A stretch of DNA of 64,000 nt from Prototheca cutis. Its lineage: Eukaryota; Chlorophyta; Trebouxiophyceae; Chlorellales; Chlorellaceae. The position numbers were made by a program, and so were the translations under genes. Where the stretch lies: contig BCIH01000002.1 in assembly GCA_002897115.2 (NCBI GenBank), positions 1,449,234 through 1,513,233 of the forward strand, given 5' to 3'. Of this stretch, positions 54,179-64,000 are shown piece after piece; the first letter of the stretch is position 1, and each line of letters starts with the position of its first letter. Under the pieces are notes generated by a model, which worked only from the letters and a program-made list of their open reading frames with translations, had not been told where the DNA came from and made no database searches.

Positions 54179-55800
54179 TCAGTCACGCTTGCCGTTGACC
54201 ACCGACTTGCGCTGGCGGGGCTTGGCGCTGGACACCGGGGTCGAAGGCTCCGTCTCCTCGTGGCTGGAACCGTTGCCCCCAGCGACGGCGGCAGCACTGC
54301 GTGTCACAGGCCGAGAGACCTTGGGCTTGGGCACTGGGCGCTTGGGCTCCGGGACCATCGTCACCTGTTGTTGCATGGATAGTGTAAGGGGGGTGGAAGT
54401 GTGGGTTTGGGTTGTACTGGTGGGGAGCAACCACCCACGGACCTTGTCCAGAGTCCCTTGTCACAGGGTGAGCACAGCGGAAATGCACAGCAAGTTTTCA
54501 TGGTGCACATATGCGCATGCGCCGTCCCCATCCCCGCGCCCTCCAAACACACACATACACACACACACCTTGTGCAGAAGTTTTGTCGGGGGCAGCGTGA
54601 AGTCCCAGGTCCAGCCCAGGAGCACGGCCGCAGTGTTGTGTGCTGTGAGGAGGGTGGTGATCACTCCCAGGGATGCTTTGCTGCTCAGCAGGCCAAAGGT
54701 GTGGACTGTCAGCAGGTGGAACAGGGCCATGAAGAAGCCCGATCGAAGCACAAAGCCGGGCACGCCGATCTCCGTGGGGCCTGAAGAAAGCATTTCTTCT
54801 TATTGCAGCATTAGATTTCGGTTTGGGTCCTGATTTGCTTTTCGGAGGGAGAGGCAGGCGCAGGGAGCACGGCGACCCGGGGGATCCAACAGCCTGCATC
54901 TCAGTACGTCAGATCACACTCCACGCCCCTGCCATTCAACTCCCCCCACCCNCCNCCCCNCCCCACGCACATCGACCCCCCCAAAAAGTTTCAACATGCA
55001 CACGAGGCGACTGGCGCACCCTTGCTGTATCCGCCGGCGAGATTGAAGATGTCCACGACGATGCCGCCGCCACAGGAGCCAATGACAGAGTAGATGATGG
55101 CCGCGATTGTATGGCCAGGGTGCGTGGACAGCACATAATCGACACGTTGCACCATGATCCCCGCTCGCAGAATGGTCAGACCCATCTGGGACAGAGAAGG
55201 AGGGTGGGGAGGGGCGCATGTGCAGCTCAGTGATCACGACTTGCATACAGAACAATAATTGAACATGGATGCAGCCATCCCCCTGCCCCACCCCACCACC
55301 ACCCCACACAGACACGAGCACCACCAACCTGGGCGAGCGCGGCGATGGGCCTGATCTTCCACAGCCGACGCACGACGTTGAAAGGGGAGTAGTTGAAGGC
55401 CCACCAGCACAGGCCCCAAGTCAGGAGGATGACGTTGCCAGACAAGAAGATGACGGGTACTCGCGCGGGGTCCTGGGGGTTGGGCATTGGTGCATGGCGT
55501 GTGGTGCAGTTGGATGACCCGGGCGGGGCGTGCCGGGCACGGGCCCGGGCGGGCAACCCGAGGTGGTTGACCGGAGGCCGCCCCGAGGCTCACCTGGAGT
55601 AGAAGAGCAGACAGCGTGCCGCCCCCAAACGCGATGGTAAAGCCGGCCAGATTGTTGAGCAACCACTTGTCTCCATAGCGGCTGTCAACAAAGCTGGCAC
55701 AGGAAAGGCAGTGGCCCACCAGGAGCAGCAGGAGGGGGATGGAGTTGAAGGAGTCGGCCACGCGAACCAGCGCCGCTTCCAAACCGGGCAGAAGACTCAT
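54179..55800 (-). CDS. TRIC-type intracellular cation channel (TMEM38-like)
   Basis: The exons are 55800-55594, 55472-55329, 55185-55020, 54780-54569 and 54364-54179 (GT-AG, phases 0, 0, 1, 0), giving 304 residues. Seven hydrophobic segments can be drawn. Motifs: LLVGHCLSCASFVDSRYG, LAGFTIAFGGGTLSALLLQ, VILLTWGLCWWAFNYSPFN followed by the charged VVRRLWKIRPIAAL, SVIGSCGGGIVVDI (Gly-rich kinked helix) and LGVITTLLTAHNTAAVLLGW. Gly-rich bends after helices 2 and 5, the NYSPFD-like segment and a Lys/Arg-rich tail (PKRPVPKPKVSRPV, PRQRKSVVNGKRD) are typical of TRIC channels, which pass K+ to balance ER Ca2+ release in animals. Ns at 54952-54960 are intronic. The role in an alga is inference. Confidence 0.82.
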
Positions 55801-56013
55801 GGTCTCGCCGTGTTGGATCCTGCACGCCGGCAAGCGATCGCCTCCTGGCACACCCCGGGACAAGAATTTCACTTTCAAGGCGTGCTCCCACCCCCCCCTC
55901 CGACATGGCTGTCGGATTTTATCAGTCGCTGATGGGGACACAGTGCTGGCGTGTTCCTCTCCGGGATTTGCATCGTGCTGCGCCTGCTGCGCCCCTGCCC
56001 GCCGTTCGAATCA
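55801..56013. promoter_or_regulatory. Upstream region of the TRIC gene
   Basis: 213 bases before a possible divergent plus-strand frame; no clear element. Confidence 0.3.
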
Positions 56014-56400
56014 ATGACGACAGCCCGAAGCAGCCCGAGGCTTGCTCATCCCTTTCGGAAGAAATGCCCCAGCCAGAGGACACTTTCGCATCGATGTGTC
56101 TATATTTGCGTTACATGCTCATGTTTCTCTCTCTCTCAGATCACAGGGTCTCTCAATCTCAGGATTCAGTTCTTCGCCGGGGTGCGGGTGAGCCCGCCGT
56201 CGACACGGAGGGGCGAGGACATCGGCGACAGTCGAAGCAACGATTCGAGCGGTCCAAGGTCAAAGGGCCTCGGCGACAGTGTCGCCAGCGACAACGGTGT
56301 CAGCGTGCCCAACTGGTGGGATGTGACGGCCGGGTTGGCAGGCCGGCCGCCCCCTGGTGTGCATGCCGCCGGAGGGTCGAGCTTTGCGTTGCTCCTCTGA
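56014..56400 (+). CDS. Possible small gene, unidentified
   Basis: A plus-strand frame from ATG 56014 to TGA 56398-56400, 128 residues. The C-terminal half has balanced composition: RRGEDIGDSRSNDSSGPRSK, then DSVASDNGVSVPNWWDVTAG and a hydrophobic end. The N-terminal half is Arg/Ser/Cys-rich and crosses a (TC)n-AG stretch at 56130-56139 that looks like an acceptor, so the real gene may start elsewhere. No family; weak support. Confidence 0.25.
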   Translation: MTTARSSPRLAHPFRKKCPSQRTLSHRCVYICVTCSCFSLSQITGSLNLRIQFFAGVRVSPPSTRRGEDIGDSRSNDSSGPRSKGLGDSVASDNGVSVPNWWDVTAGLAGRPPPGVHAAGGSSFALLL

Positions 56401-56719
56401 TCCGTGGGCCCTGTCGATTGGTTGCGTGGGTGGTGGGCTGGGCTGGTAGAAGGAAAGAATGACATGAGGCCAGGACAGAACGAAATGCACCCTGCTACTA
56501 CGCATGTTAGGTGCAAGACAAGGTGAATGTGGGGCTTGGTGGTGTGCACGTAGGCCTTGAGTCCCAGAACGCCAGATCCCAAGTCACTAATCAGCTGCCC
56601 CAAGATGCAGCACCCCATCTGTGCACATTTCTCATCAGAATGAAACTTCAATACCCCTATTGCTACGCCATGACGTCCCTTTTGCGAAATCGTTCGCGGA
56701 CGGAGCGGACTCCACAACC

Positions 56720-57577
56720 TCATCTGGTGCTCCCCACCTCCGCCCAGCCCCTCATGACCAGCTTGCCTTCGGTGTCTGGCGTCGCCTCCTCTGCGTCCGA
56801 GGACTCCCTCTGGCTTGCATCTTGCTCTGGTGCAGCAACAGCAGCAGGTAATTCTGTCGTGGTGTCCTCTTGGAACACCCGCAGACAGAACGCGTCGGCC
56901 CCTTCCCGGCCGTCCAGCGCGGGGGACGGGGGCCCAGCGGCTGCGAGCCGGGGCAAGATGTTCAATGCCTTGGCCCTCTGCATATACGGAGATTGAGCGG
57001 TTTCTTATTGCACATGGCAATCAACAGACATTTTCCAACTCACACATTTGCATCCGACCAGAAGGCGAGGATGCCTGGCATTCGGGGATTGCGCTCCGAA
57101 CAAACGTCTCGCCGCCGCCGGACCAACGCCGGACCTCGACCGCAACTGCATAACCAAATGCAGTACCTTGAACTCGCGCTGCTCTTCTGAGGCCAGCCAA
57201 GCGCATCGCCGGCGCAGCTGCTGCGCCACCTCCTCCATCAGGAATCGAGGGCAGGAGCTCAGGATCTGCACGGAGTGGGTTTGGACGATCGGCCAGAACT
57301 CAGGTTGGCTTGGAGACATTTGAATCTGGAGAGCACGTCCCCAGGCCGCTTGATGGACGCGGGGATCCCCGCTCACCTTATAATACATCTGAAAACAGTT
57401 CCTATCGTCGCACTGTCTGAGATACTGCTGCAGCTCGGGGATGCGTGAGAGGGAGGTGCCCCGAAGTGGGGGCGGCCGGTTCTCCAGGGGGTGCAGGACC
57501 GGCAGCGACAGGGGAGGGTGGAGGTCGTCGCGAAGCTGCAAGAGCTCCATGGGTGGACCCACACCCGTCATGGACAT
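56720..57577 (-). CDS. Unidentified protein, three or more exons
   Basis: The exons are 57577-57377, 57325-57167 and 56977-56720 (GT-AG, phase 0), giving 205 residues. It begins MSMTGVGPPMELLQLRDDLH, then PPPLRGTSLSRIPELQQYLR and QCDDRNCFQMYYK. The second exon reads QPEFWPIVQTHSVQILSSCP with FLMEEVAQQLRRRCAWLASE, and the C-terminal part is acidic and disordered (QRESSDAEEATPDTEGK). A further upstream exon joining through AHEGGPVISNTGT (57577-57616) is possible, with a start at ATG 57743. Splice sites and phases agree, so I consider it a gene, but I cannot name the family. Confidence 0.6.
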
Positions 57578-57616
57578 TGTGCCTGTGTTGGAAATGACGG
57601 GGCCACCCTCGTGAGC

Positions 57617-58143
57617 CTGCACATCGCGAGCGCCCTTGGCCCCATGGACGCCTCTCGGGCTCCCCGAACGCACGGCACTGGGCACGACCGACCCACTCAC
57701 TCATGTCACCCTCAAGCGGTGCGCCGCAGATCCTCCCAGACAATGCCTCGGGGCTTGGGCTTGTGCGCGGCAGGCGATCTTCAGATCGGCGTCGCGCACG
57801 GGTGCGGGATCCGGCGCTGCGGACCCACCCCGGTCAAGGCCTCCGTCCTCCCCGCCGACTCAGTATCCAGACTTCATTTGCCAGCGTTTTCGAACCAATG
57901 GCCCAAAGAATAAACGGTCTTCACTACTGACGCGGCTTTGGGGAAGGGCCGGATCGTTTGAAGTTCCGAAATTCAACTCAACACACCCCGTGGGGGCCCC
58001 CGGGGACTTGCGTTCAATTTTGTTCAAAACGTCCGTCCAGCCTTCCGACCCCATTTCGCGCACCACCTTGTGTCCAGCCCCTCTGGCATGTCACAGCTGT
58101 CAGTATATGCTACATGAAAGGATGGATACATACAGTACATGGG
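57617..58143. other. Gap between unidentified gene and cyclophilin
   Basis: About 530 bases with a long plus open frame lacking any signature; it must contain the upstream region of one minus gene and the 3' UTR of the next. Confidence 0.4.
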
Positions 58144-58973
58144 CTACCGCGCCAGTGGGTTGGCATGGATGGTGACGCTGTTCAGTTTAATCTCCGTCAG
58201 AGGACGGTCGGCCGCGCCCACGGGCACTCGCTCCATCCTGTCCAGCGTGTCCGTCCCGTCAATCACCTGTCCAAACACGGTGTACTTGCCTGTGCATAGA
58301 TGGCCGTGAAGAGGTTGTAAACGGAGGGGGGTCGTTTCCAAGCCATGGCAATGGCAGCGAAGCAAGCTTGCCCATACAGACGGCACTCGGCTGCCTGGCG
58401 AACAACCTAAAGCCCCCTGCAGCCCGACCCACACTGAGCAAAATGCCCCATGTACCTCCATTCTCACCATTCAGGTGTGGGTGGGCCTTGTAGGTGATGA
58501 AAAACTGCGAGCCGTTTGTGTTCGGCCCCGAGTTTGCCATGGACACAATGCCGCGCTTGGAGTGCTTGAGCGTGTCCACCAGCTCATCGGGGAACTTGCC
58601 ATTAGGCGTGCTGTAGATGCTCTTGCCGCCCTTTCCCGTGCCCGTGGGATCGCCTCCCTGCATTGCGTGCATGAGGGGGAGATTTCAACCTGGGAGCGGG
58701 GATGCCAAGTGTACGCCGCCCGTTGTCCCGATGCCACCTTCACTCCTCTGCAGGCCCCAACAGCCAAGGACGTTCCTCAAAAATCCAACACCACACACCC
58801 TTCCCACCCACTTGGATCATAAAGCCCCTGATGTTGCGGTGGAAGATGGTGCCGTCATAGTACCCACTGGCAGCCAGGGCCAGAAAGTTCTCGCACGTCC
58901 TGGGACAATCCCCGCAGGCCAGCTCCAGCTTCACATCCCCAAGGCTGGTGTGCAGAGTCAGTGCCTGCAACAT
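58144..58973 (-). CDS. PPIL3: PPIL3-type cyclophilin (peptidyl-prolyl isomerase)
   Basis: The exons are 58973-58812, 58657-58456 and 58289-58144 (GT-AG, phases 0 and 1), giving 169 residues, a single cyclophilin domain. It isomerises Xaa-Pro bonds; PPIL3 is found with spliceosomes. Blocks: [74 protein letters not shown] and the PPIL3-specific ending [15 protein letters not shown]. Active-site residues visible are Arg-Asn (FHRN), Phe-Met-x-Gln (FMIQGG), Asn (SMANSG), Gln (GSQFF) and His (PHLNG); the Trp of classical cyclophilin A is absent, as usual here. The N-terminus [10 protein letters not shown] could alternatively begin in an upstream micro-exon, since TGCAG precedes GCACTG. The intergenic side has a 12-G run. 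Confidence 0.95.
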
Positions 58974-59503
58974 GGGGGGGGGGGGTGCACCAAGGCACGA
59001 GGGGCCCCGGATGCTCACGGCGCGTGGCCAGGTGCTGCGTGGAAATGTACGGGTGGAGTGCCACAATCGTACCATGAGGCTGAAGGGACCCCGCCGTGCG
59101 TCGTAAGCGGCTCCACTGGCCCCTACATGGACCCCTGTTCAAGCACGGAACGAGTGCATGTGAATGTCGCAGCGCCATGTGTGACGACAGGGATCCCCAC
59201 ATCATGGCCATTCCGCCGGGAGACGGGCCCTGCTGAGAGATCGGGCAGCTGTCGAACCCTACGGTACCGGTACTGCAAGCATGGCGCGGAGGTGCCGAGC
59301 ATTCCGCGGGGGGCACAAAAAGCAAGAGTCTGCGGGTGATCCCATTCATTTTTAGGCCTTTCCCCGTTCACGACTCCCAGCGACGTTCCGATTATACCTA
59401 ACAAACAATAGTTTAGCGAGCGCACGGGCTGATCTGCCCCCGCTTTGTCACTGGACGTTGAACTGCTCTCGGACCAGGGTTCTCTGTCACCAACCGCATC
59501 AGG
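58974..59503. promoter_or_regulatory. Divergent upstream region, cyclophilin / ornithine aminotransferase
   Basis: 530 bases between head-to-head starts; no gene signature. Confidence 0.4.
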
Positions 59504-61519
59504 ATGCTGAGCTCCACTGCCCCTCGTGCCGCGGTTCGCATTGCGAGCCGTCAGCCGGTTGGATTCCTGGCTGCGGTTGGCCAGACCCGCGGCATGGCTG
59601 GGGCGACCAGCGACCTGGACCCCGCCCCGACCGCGGCCCAGCAGAAGGTTCGTGCGCTGGAGGAATCTTGGGCACGGGGGGTGCCTGTCCCGCTTGAAGT
59701 TGTTTCTAATGGCATGAATGGGTTATTGATTTGTCAACCGCCTGGGGCATTGGCTTGCCAGGGGGATTGCCGGTTGTTTGTCTCTGCAGGGTTTCGGATT
59801 CGCATGGGCGGTATCCGGAATGGTCCCGGACCCCGCGGGGACGGGGGGCCCTTGGGTTCCATTGGGTCCCGTGTTTTTTCCCGTGGACCAGGCAGAGCTG
59901 CGATCCTGTTCCCAGATGGGGGAGATCCCACCACAGCGTCGCGCACCGCTTGGACATTGCACTGGGGAATGCGTTCGTTTGCGCCCCCAGGGAAAAGGTC
60001 GGCTGGAATGCACACTCCCAACACATGACACACCCCTCGCCGCTGTTTCCATTCCATTCAGATCCTGGACCTGGAGGACAAGTATGGCGCTCACAACTAC
60101 CACCCCATCCCCGTGGTGCTCAAGGAGGGCAAGGGCGTGTTCATGTGGGATCTGGAGGGCAAGCGCTACTACGATTTCCTGTCGGGCTACTCTGCCCTCA
60201 ACCAGGGCCATTGCCACCCGCGCATCATCAAGGCACTGTGCGACCAGGCGCAGAAGCTGACCCTCACGTCCCGCGCTTTCTTCAACGATGTGCTGGGCGA
60301 GTACGAGGAGTACATCACCAAGCTCCTCGGCTTTGACAAGGTCCTGCCCATGAACACGGGCGTCGAAGGTGGCGAGACCGCCTTCAAGCTCGCCAGGTGG
60401 GTTCAGAGTCCGCATCTTGAGGCGTCGGGTGCTGATAGACACAGGGACACGCAAATGCATGAACAAGAAAAATGCATAAACACATGCGTAACCAGACGGC
60501 ATCACAAGGACAACCACCAACAAGCAATGATACCAACAGGCGGTGGGGCTACACTGTCAAGGGCGTGCCGAAGAACCAGGCCAAGATTCTGTTTGCCAAG
60601 GAGAACTTCTGGGGCCGCACGACCACGGCCATTTCTGCTTCCACGGACCCCGAGTCGTACGAGGGCTTTGGGCCCTACATGCCCGGCATCGAGCTGATCC
60701 CGTACAACGACATTCCGGCGCTGCAGGCAGCGCTGGAGGCTGACCCCAACGTCGTCGCCTTCATGGTCGAGCCCATCCAGGGCGAGGCTGGGGTTGTGGT
60801 CCCCGCGGACGACTACCTCGTGCGTGCCAAGGAGCTGCTGCGCAAGCACAACGCGCTGCTGATCGCGGACGAGGTGCAGACGGGGCTGTGCCGCACGGGA
60901 CGCATGCTGGCCATCGAGCACTCGGGCGTGCGCCCCGACATGCTCATCCTGGGCAAGGCCCTGTCTGGTGGCACCATGCCCGTCTCTGCGGTGCTGGCCA
61001 ACGATGATGTCATGCTGACCATCGGGCGCGGGCAGCACGGGTCCACCTTTGGCGGCAACCCGCTGGCCTCCCGCGTGGCCCTCGAGTCCCTCAAGGTCCT
61101 GGTCGACGAGAACCTCGCCGACAAGGCTGACAAGATGGGTGAGGTCTTCCGCGCCGAGCTCCGCGCCATCGACTCCCCCCTGATCGCCGAGGTCCGCGGC
61201 AAGGGCATGCTCAACGCCATTGTCATCGACGAGTCCAAGGGAACCAATGCCTGGGACCTGTGCCTCGACCTCGCCAAGGTATCGACTACCCCTACGGATT
61301 TTGGGGGGATGGTGGTTTTGAGGACTTACCCTTTTGCAAAAGCAACGCGCACACACTGCTCGTGACCCTAACACCTCTTACCTGCAGCGTGGCTTCCTGA
61401 CCAAGCCCACGCACGGCAACATCATCCGCCTGGCGCCGCCGCTGGTCATCACCGAGGAGGAGCTCAAGGAGGCCACGGGCATCCTGCGTGACGCTATTCT
61501 CGCCGGCACCAAGGCTTGA
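59504..61519 (+). CDS. OAT: Ornithine aminotransferase, mitochondrial
   Basis: The exons are 59504-59680, 60062-60396, 60540-61278 and 61388-61519 (GT-AG, phases 0, 2, 0), giving 460 residues. A PLP enzyme that converts ornithine and 2-oxoglutarate to glutamate semialdehyde and glutamate. Blocks: [91 protein letters not shown] (PLP Asp), [20 protein letters not shown] (Schiff-base Lys) and [17 protein letters not shown]. About 35 N-terminal residues ([20 protein letters not shown]) are Arg/Ala/Ser-rich without acids: a mitochondrial presequence. The first donor could instead be 15 bases downstream (CCGCTTGAA|GTTGTT), which also keeps phase. Confidence 0.95.
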
Positions 61520-62086
61520 GCTTGAGACTTTTAGCATGGATGTGTTGGGGGGGGGGGGGCGGGGGCGGACGTGACCTACAGCTTTCGCTAGCCAGGCAGG
61601 AAGGCTGTCAGCGGCCCTGCACCCCAACCCCCTCCGCCTCCCAACGATACACACAAGAGTATACAATCGAAAGCATTTCTCACGTCCACCGCGGCACTGT
61701 TGCCATGCAGTGACCGCCGAGCGTTTTCGCATGAGACCACGTACTCCATCCATTGAGGGCTTTGGTTTTGTGTGACACTTCCCCCAGTTGCGTGCCTGCT
61801 ACCCCGGCCGCAGGCACCCTGCCACCGCAGCCGTTCCCGTGGCGGTGGCCTTTTCCTTTCCCCGCTTCCCACCCGGCGCTGCGAGACTGGCCCCTGCCTT
61901 GTTCATGCACGTGTGACCGAGAAATGAAGAGTTATGAGGGAGTATGGAAGCATGGTGATGTGTGGGCACACCCACGGAAAAGGCCTTCTCTTGTTGGGTT
62001 AAGGACACTGATCCTGGGCATTCACAGCCAGCGTCCCAAGAAGAAAGGAGGCAACGAATGCCCTAGGATTTCCGCATGCACTCAAA
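61520..62086. other. Convergent 3' region between OAT and cysteinyl-tRNA synthetase
   Basis: 567 bases of 3' UTRs, with a G tract near 61547-61558; no gene. Confidence 0.45.
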
Positions 62087-63929
62087 TCAATCTTGCTCGG
62101 CTGCGTGTCGTGGCAAGGGGCGCCAAGCCGTGGCACTGCCTGACCCGTCCATGAGCGCGATGCCCCTGGCTGCCAGCTCCGTTCTGACGGCATCGGCGCC
62201 AGCATAGTCGCCCGCAGCCCTGAGCGCAGCACGCCGAGCAACCGCCTCGGATACGCTCTCTTTGCTCAGCCCCGCGGCCTTGAGTGCAGCGGCCCGCAGC
62301 TCCTCTAGCACCTGACCTGGCGCCCCGAGGTCCAGGCCCAGCAGGCTCAGCGTCGCGGCGGTGTCGGCGCGCAGCCTGCGCAGCGTGACCCCGCGATCGG
62401 GCCGCCGTCGGCCTGCCCGCGTCCCCACCAGGTCGTTCATCTCACGCAGACCAGCCTGCAGTGCTGCGAGGGCCGTCGCGGTGTTGAGGTCCTCACACAG
62501 CGCTGCTCGCACGGCCTGGATTAGCGCCGGTTTTGGCGGCGGTGATTTGGAGGTCCTGGAGCGGGCATTTTTCGTGGGTTCAGGGTACCCCTTGTGAGCC
62601 AAGTCAGCTGCTTCGATGTCCTTCAGTGCGGCGTCGGCATCTTCCAGTGTCTGAAACAGGTAGTACACCCGGTCCATGGCCTGTTGGTGGGTGTAAGAAG
62701 GGGAGACACGGTGATTGATTCTGGGGTCATCCCTGCTCTGTCGCCGGCCCAACCCACCAACAAGAAAATTACAATCCAAAAAGAGGACAAGCCAATGATC
62801 TCATCACCTGGTCGAGTGCTCGCGCTGAAAAGTTGAGCCCCGTTCGGTAATGGGTGGAGAGCAGGAACCATCGCAACGCTGCAGGGTGGGCCGTCCTCAA
62901 CACGTCCCGAATTGTGAAAAAATTGCCCAGGGACTTGCTCATTTTCTCGCTTTCCACATTCACAAATCCTGTTGGCGGTTGAGTTTGATGATTTTGAGAG
63001 TTGGGGCGGGGAGATGTGCACGAGACACTGCACTGCAGTGCATCACAGACATCTCAGAATCCTGCACTATGGATAACAAGCCACCCCTCCCTCCAAATGA
63101 ACCGCACCGTTGTGCACCCAGAAGCGGGCGAGGTCCTGGTGCTTGCCATCCTTGCAACATGTGCATGACGCGGCTATGCTTTGAGCCCGCTCATTCTCGT
63201 GGTGCGGAAAAATCAAGTCCCTAAGAAAGGGGGGGGGAGGGGGGGGACCACCGGCATTCATGAGTTCCGAATGCCCTGGCAGGCGCTGATGTACTCTGAC
63301 TCGTCGCCGTAAGCCACATGGAAAGAAAGAAAGAATGCACCGCAAGCAGAATTACAAACCGTTACCTGCCGCCACCGTGGATGTCGACGCCTGCTGGGCC
63401 GCAGGTCTTGGCAATCATGGCGCTGCACTCGATGTGCCAGCCGGGCCGGCCGGGACCCCAGGGCGAGTCCCAGAATGGCTCGCCTGGCTTGGAAGCCTTC
63501 CACAGCGCAAAGTCAGCGGGGCTGCGCTTGCGGTCGTCCACTGCCACTCGCTCTCCCGGGCGGTTGTCCTCCTAGGTAAGGATTGGGGCGAGATCGAGTT
63601 GGCGCATGGCACGTGTGCGTTGTGTGTGGGAGGGAGACAGTGAATGTCGACTTTGTTTGCTTCTTGGGGCAACACAGCTTCCAGCCAGCTTCCAGCGGAG
63701 GTAAAAGGCTAAGAGATTACTATCCCTCCCCCCAAACCAAGAGCATGCTNACATGGCGGCGACCTGAGAGTGCGCCGTATTCGGGCAGACTCGCGATGTC
63801 AAAGTAGACGTCGCCCTCCAGCTCATAACCGTGTCCATTGCCGATGATGCGTTCGATCATGGTGATCATCTCAGCGATGTGGTCTGTTGCCCGCGGCTCG
63901 ATGGTGGGGGCCAGGCACCCAAGCGCTGC
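62087..63929 (-). CDS. CARS: Cysteinyl-tRNA synthetase, 3' part (5' end beyond window)
   Basis: The visible exons are 63929-63753, 63571-63366, 63220-63108, 62968-62808 and 62680-62087 (GT-AG, phases 0, 2, 1, 0), about 416 residues. It charges tRNA-Cys. Recognisable in order: [59 protein letters not shown] (with the zinc-site Cys and His), [18 protein letters not shown] (zinc His), [20 protein letters not shown] (KMSKS), [17 protein letters not shown], and a C-terminal helical domain ending [13 protein letters not shown]. The HIGH motif must be upstream beyond base 63929. The donor after 63753 reads GTNAGC, with an N at 63750. The tail of about 30 residues after ALMDG is short and lacks the large C-terminal extension of animal enzymes. 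Confidence 0.93.
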
Positions 63930-63954
63930 CTGCAGGCATAAATCATCACAGCCA

Positions 63955-63978
63955 TGTGTGTGTGTGTGTGTGTGTGTT
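63955..63978 (+). repeat. (TG)n microsatellite
   Basis: About 12 TG units in an intron of the cysteinyl-tRNA synthetase gene; CA on the coding strand, about 26 bases upstream of the CAG acceptor at 63930-63932. Confidence 0.85.
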
Positions 63979-64000
63979 TGTTGTGGTGGTGGTGTGGTGG

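Noticed and set aside
1..64000. CRISPR arrays, bacterial operons, insertion sequences, ribosome binding sites
   Set aside because: Genes are spliced and eukaryotic; no direct-repeat arrays or bacterial signals were seen.

Overview
This window is nuclear DNA from a eukaryote. The genes are compact, GC-rich and intron-rich, with many short introns using GTGAG/GTGCG/GTGGG donors and CAG acceptors, and reading frames continue across the splice sites I placed. The gene set points to a green alga. It has an SBP-box transcription factor (a Viridiplantae family), a plastid-type sirohydrochlorin ferrochelatase, an RMA-type membrane RING ligase, a plant RHM-type UDP-glucose 4,6-dehydratase, a plastid-type APS kinase and a spliceosomal U2 RNA. 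The high GC and gene density suggest a Chlorella-like chlorophyte (Trebouxiophyceae); that assignment is inference. A few N bases and very long C homopolymers show that this is draft assembly.

Layout, left to right. 1-2582: a partial exon and a short unidentified plus-strand gene. 2955-3317: a small TIR element with TA target duplication. 3494-4827 (-): SBP-box factor. 5773-9361 (+): diacylglycerol kinase. 10583-11318 (-): SirB. 11604-11921 (-): a broken Fanzor/TnpB-type nuclease end. 14473-15390 (+): RMA/RNF5-like E3 ligase. 15765-16358: a second copy of the TIR element carrying the end of another Fanzor-type gene. 16401-17351 (-): REV7/MAD2B. 17960-19186 (-): ABHD17-like hydrolase. 19768-21915 (+): type II membrane glycosyltransferase-like protein. 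22496-22886 (-): small membrane protein. 23511-25015 (+): APS kinase. 25615-26466 (+): mitoribosomal mS33. 27059-29310 (+): M20 dipeptidase. 29769-31486 (+): unidentified protein with a basic cluster.

31983-32171 (+): U2 snRNA. 32526-34045 (-): thioredoxin-glutaredoxin (GLRX3/GrxS17 type). 34584-36285 (+): UDP-glucose 4,6-dehydratase. 36544-37971 (-): TXNDC9/phosducin-like. 38292-38468 (+): 58-residue Cys-rich protein. 39112-39993 (-): RidA-like. 40489-41499 (-): unidentified. 41695-46366 (-): 15-exon coiled-coil protein, possibly CCDC39-like. 46867-48396 (-): intronless RsmH. 48439-48575 (-): end of a small membrane protein. 49188-51041 (+): low-complexity membrane protein. 51172-53578 (-): CLN3/battenin. 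54179-55800 (-): TRIC-type channel. 56720-57577 (-): unidentified. 58144-58973 (-): PPIL3-type cyclophilin. 59504-61519 (+): ornithine aminotransferase. 62087-63929 (-): 3' part of cysteinyl-tRNA synthetase.

Most genes are unrelated housekeeping loci, arranged as ordinary divergent and convergent pairs with no cluster logic. The part that stands out is mobile: two TA-flanked TIR elements of one family, the longer one carrying the RuvC-III/zinc-ribbon end of a Fanzor-type RNA-guided nuclease, and a second unrelated Fanzor-type remnant 4 kb away.
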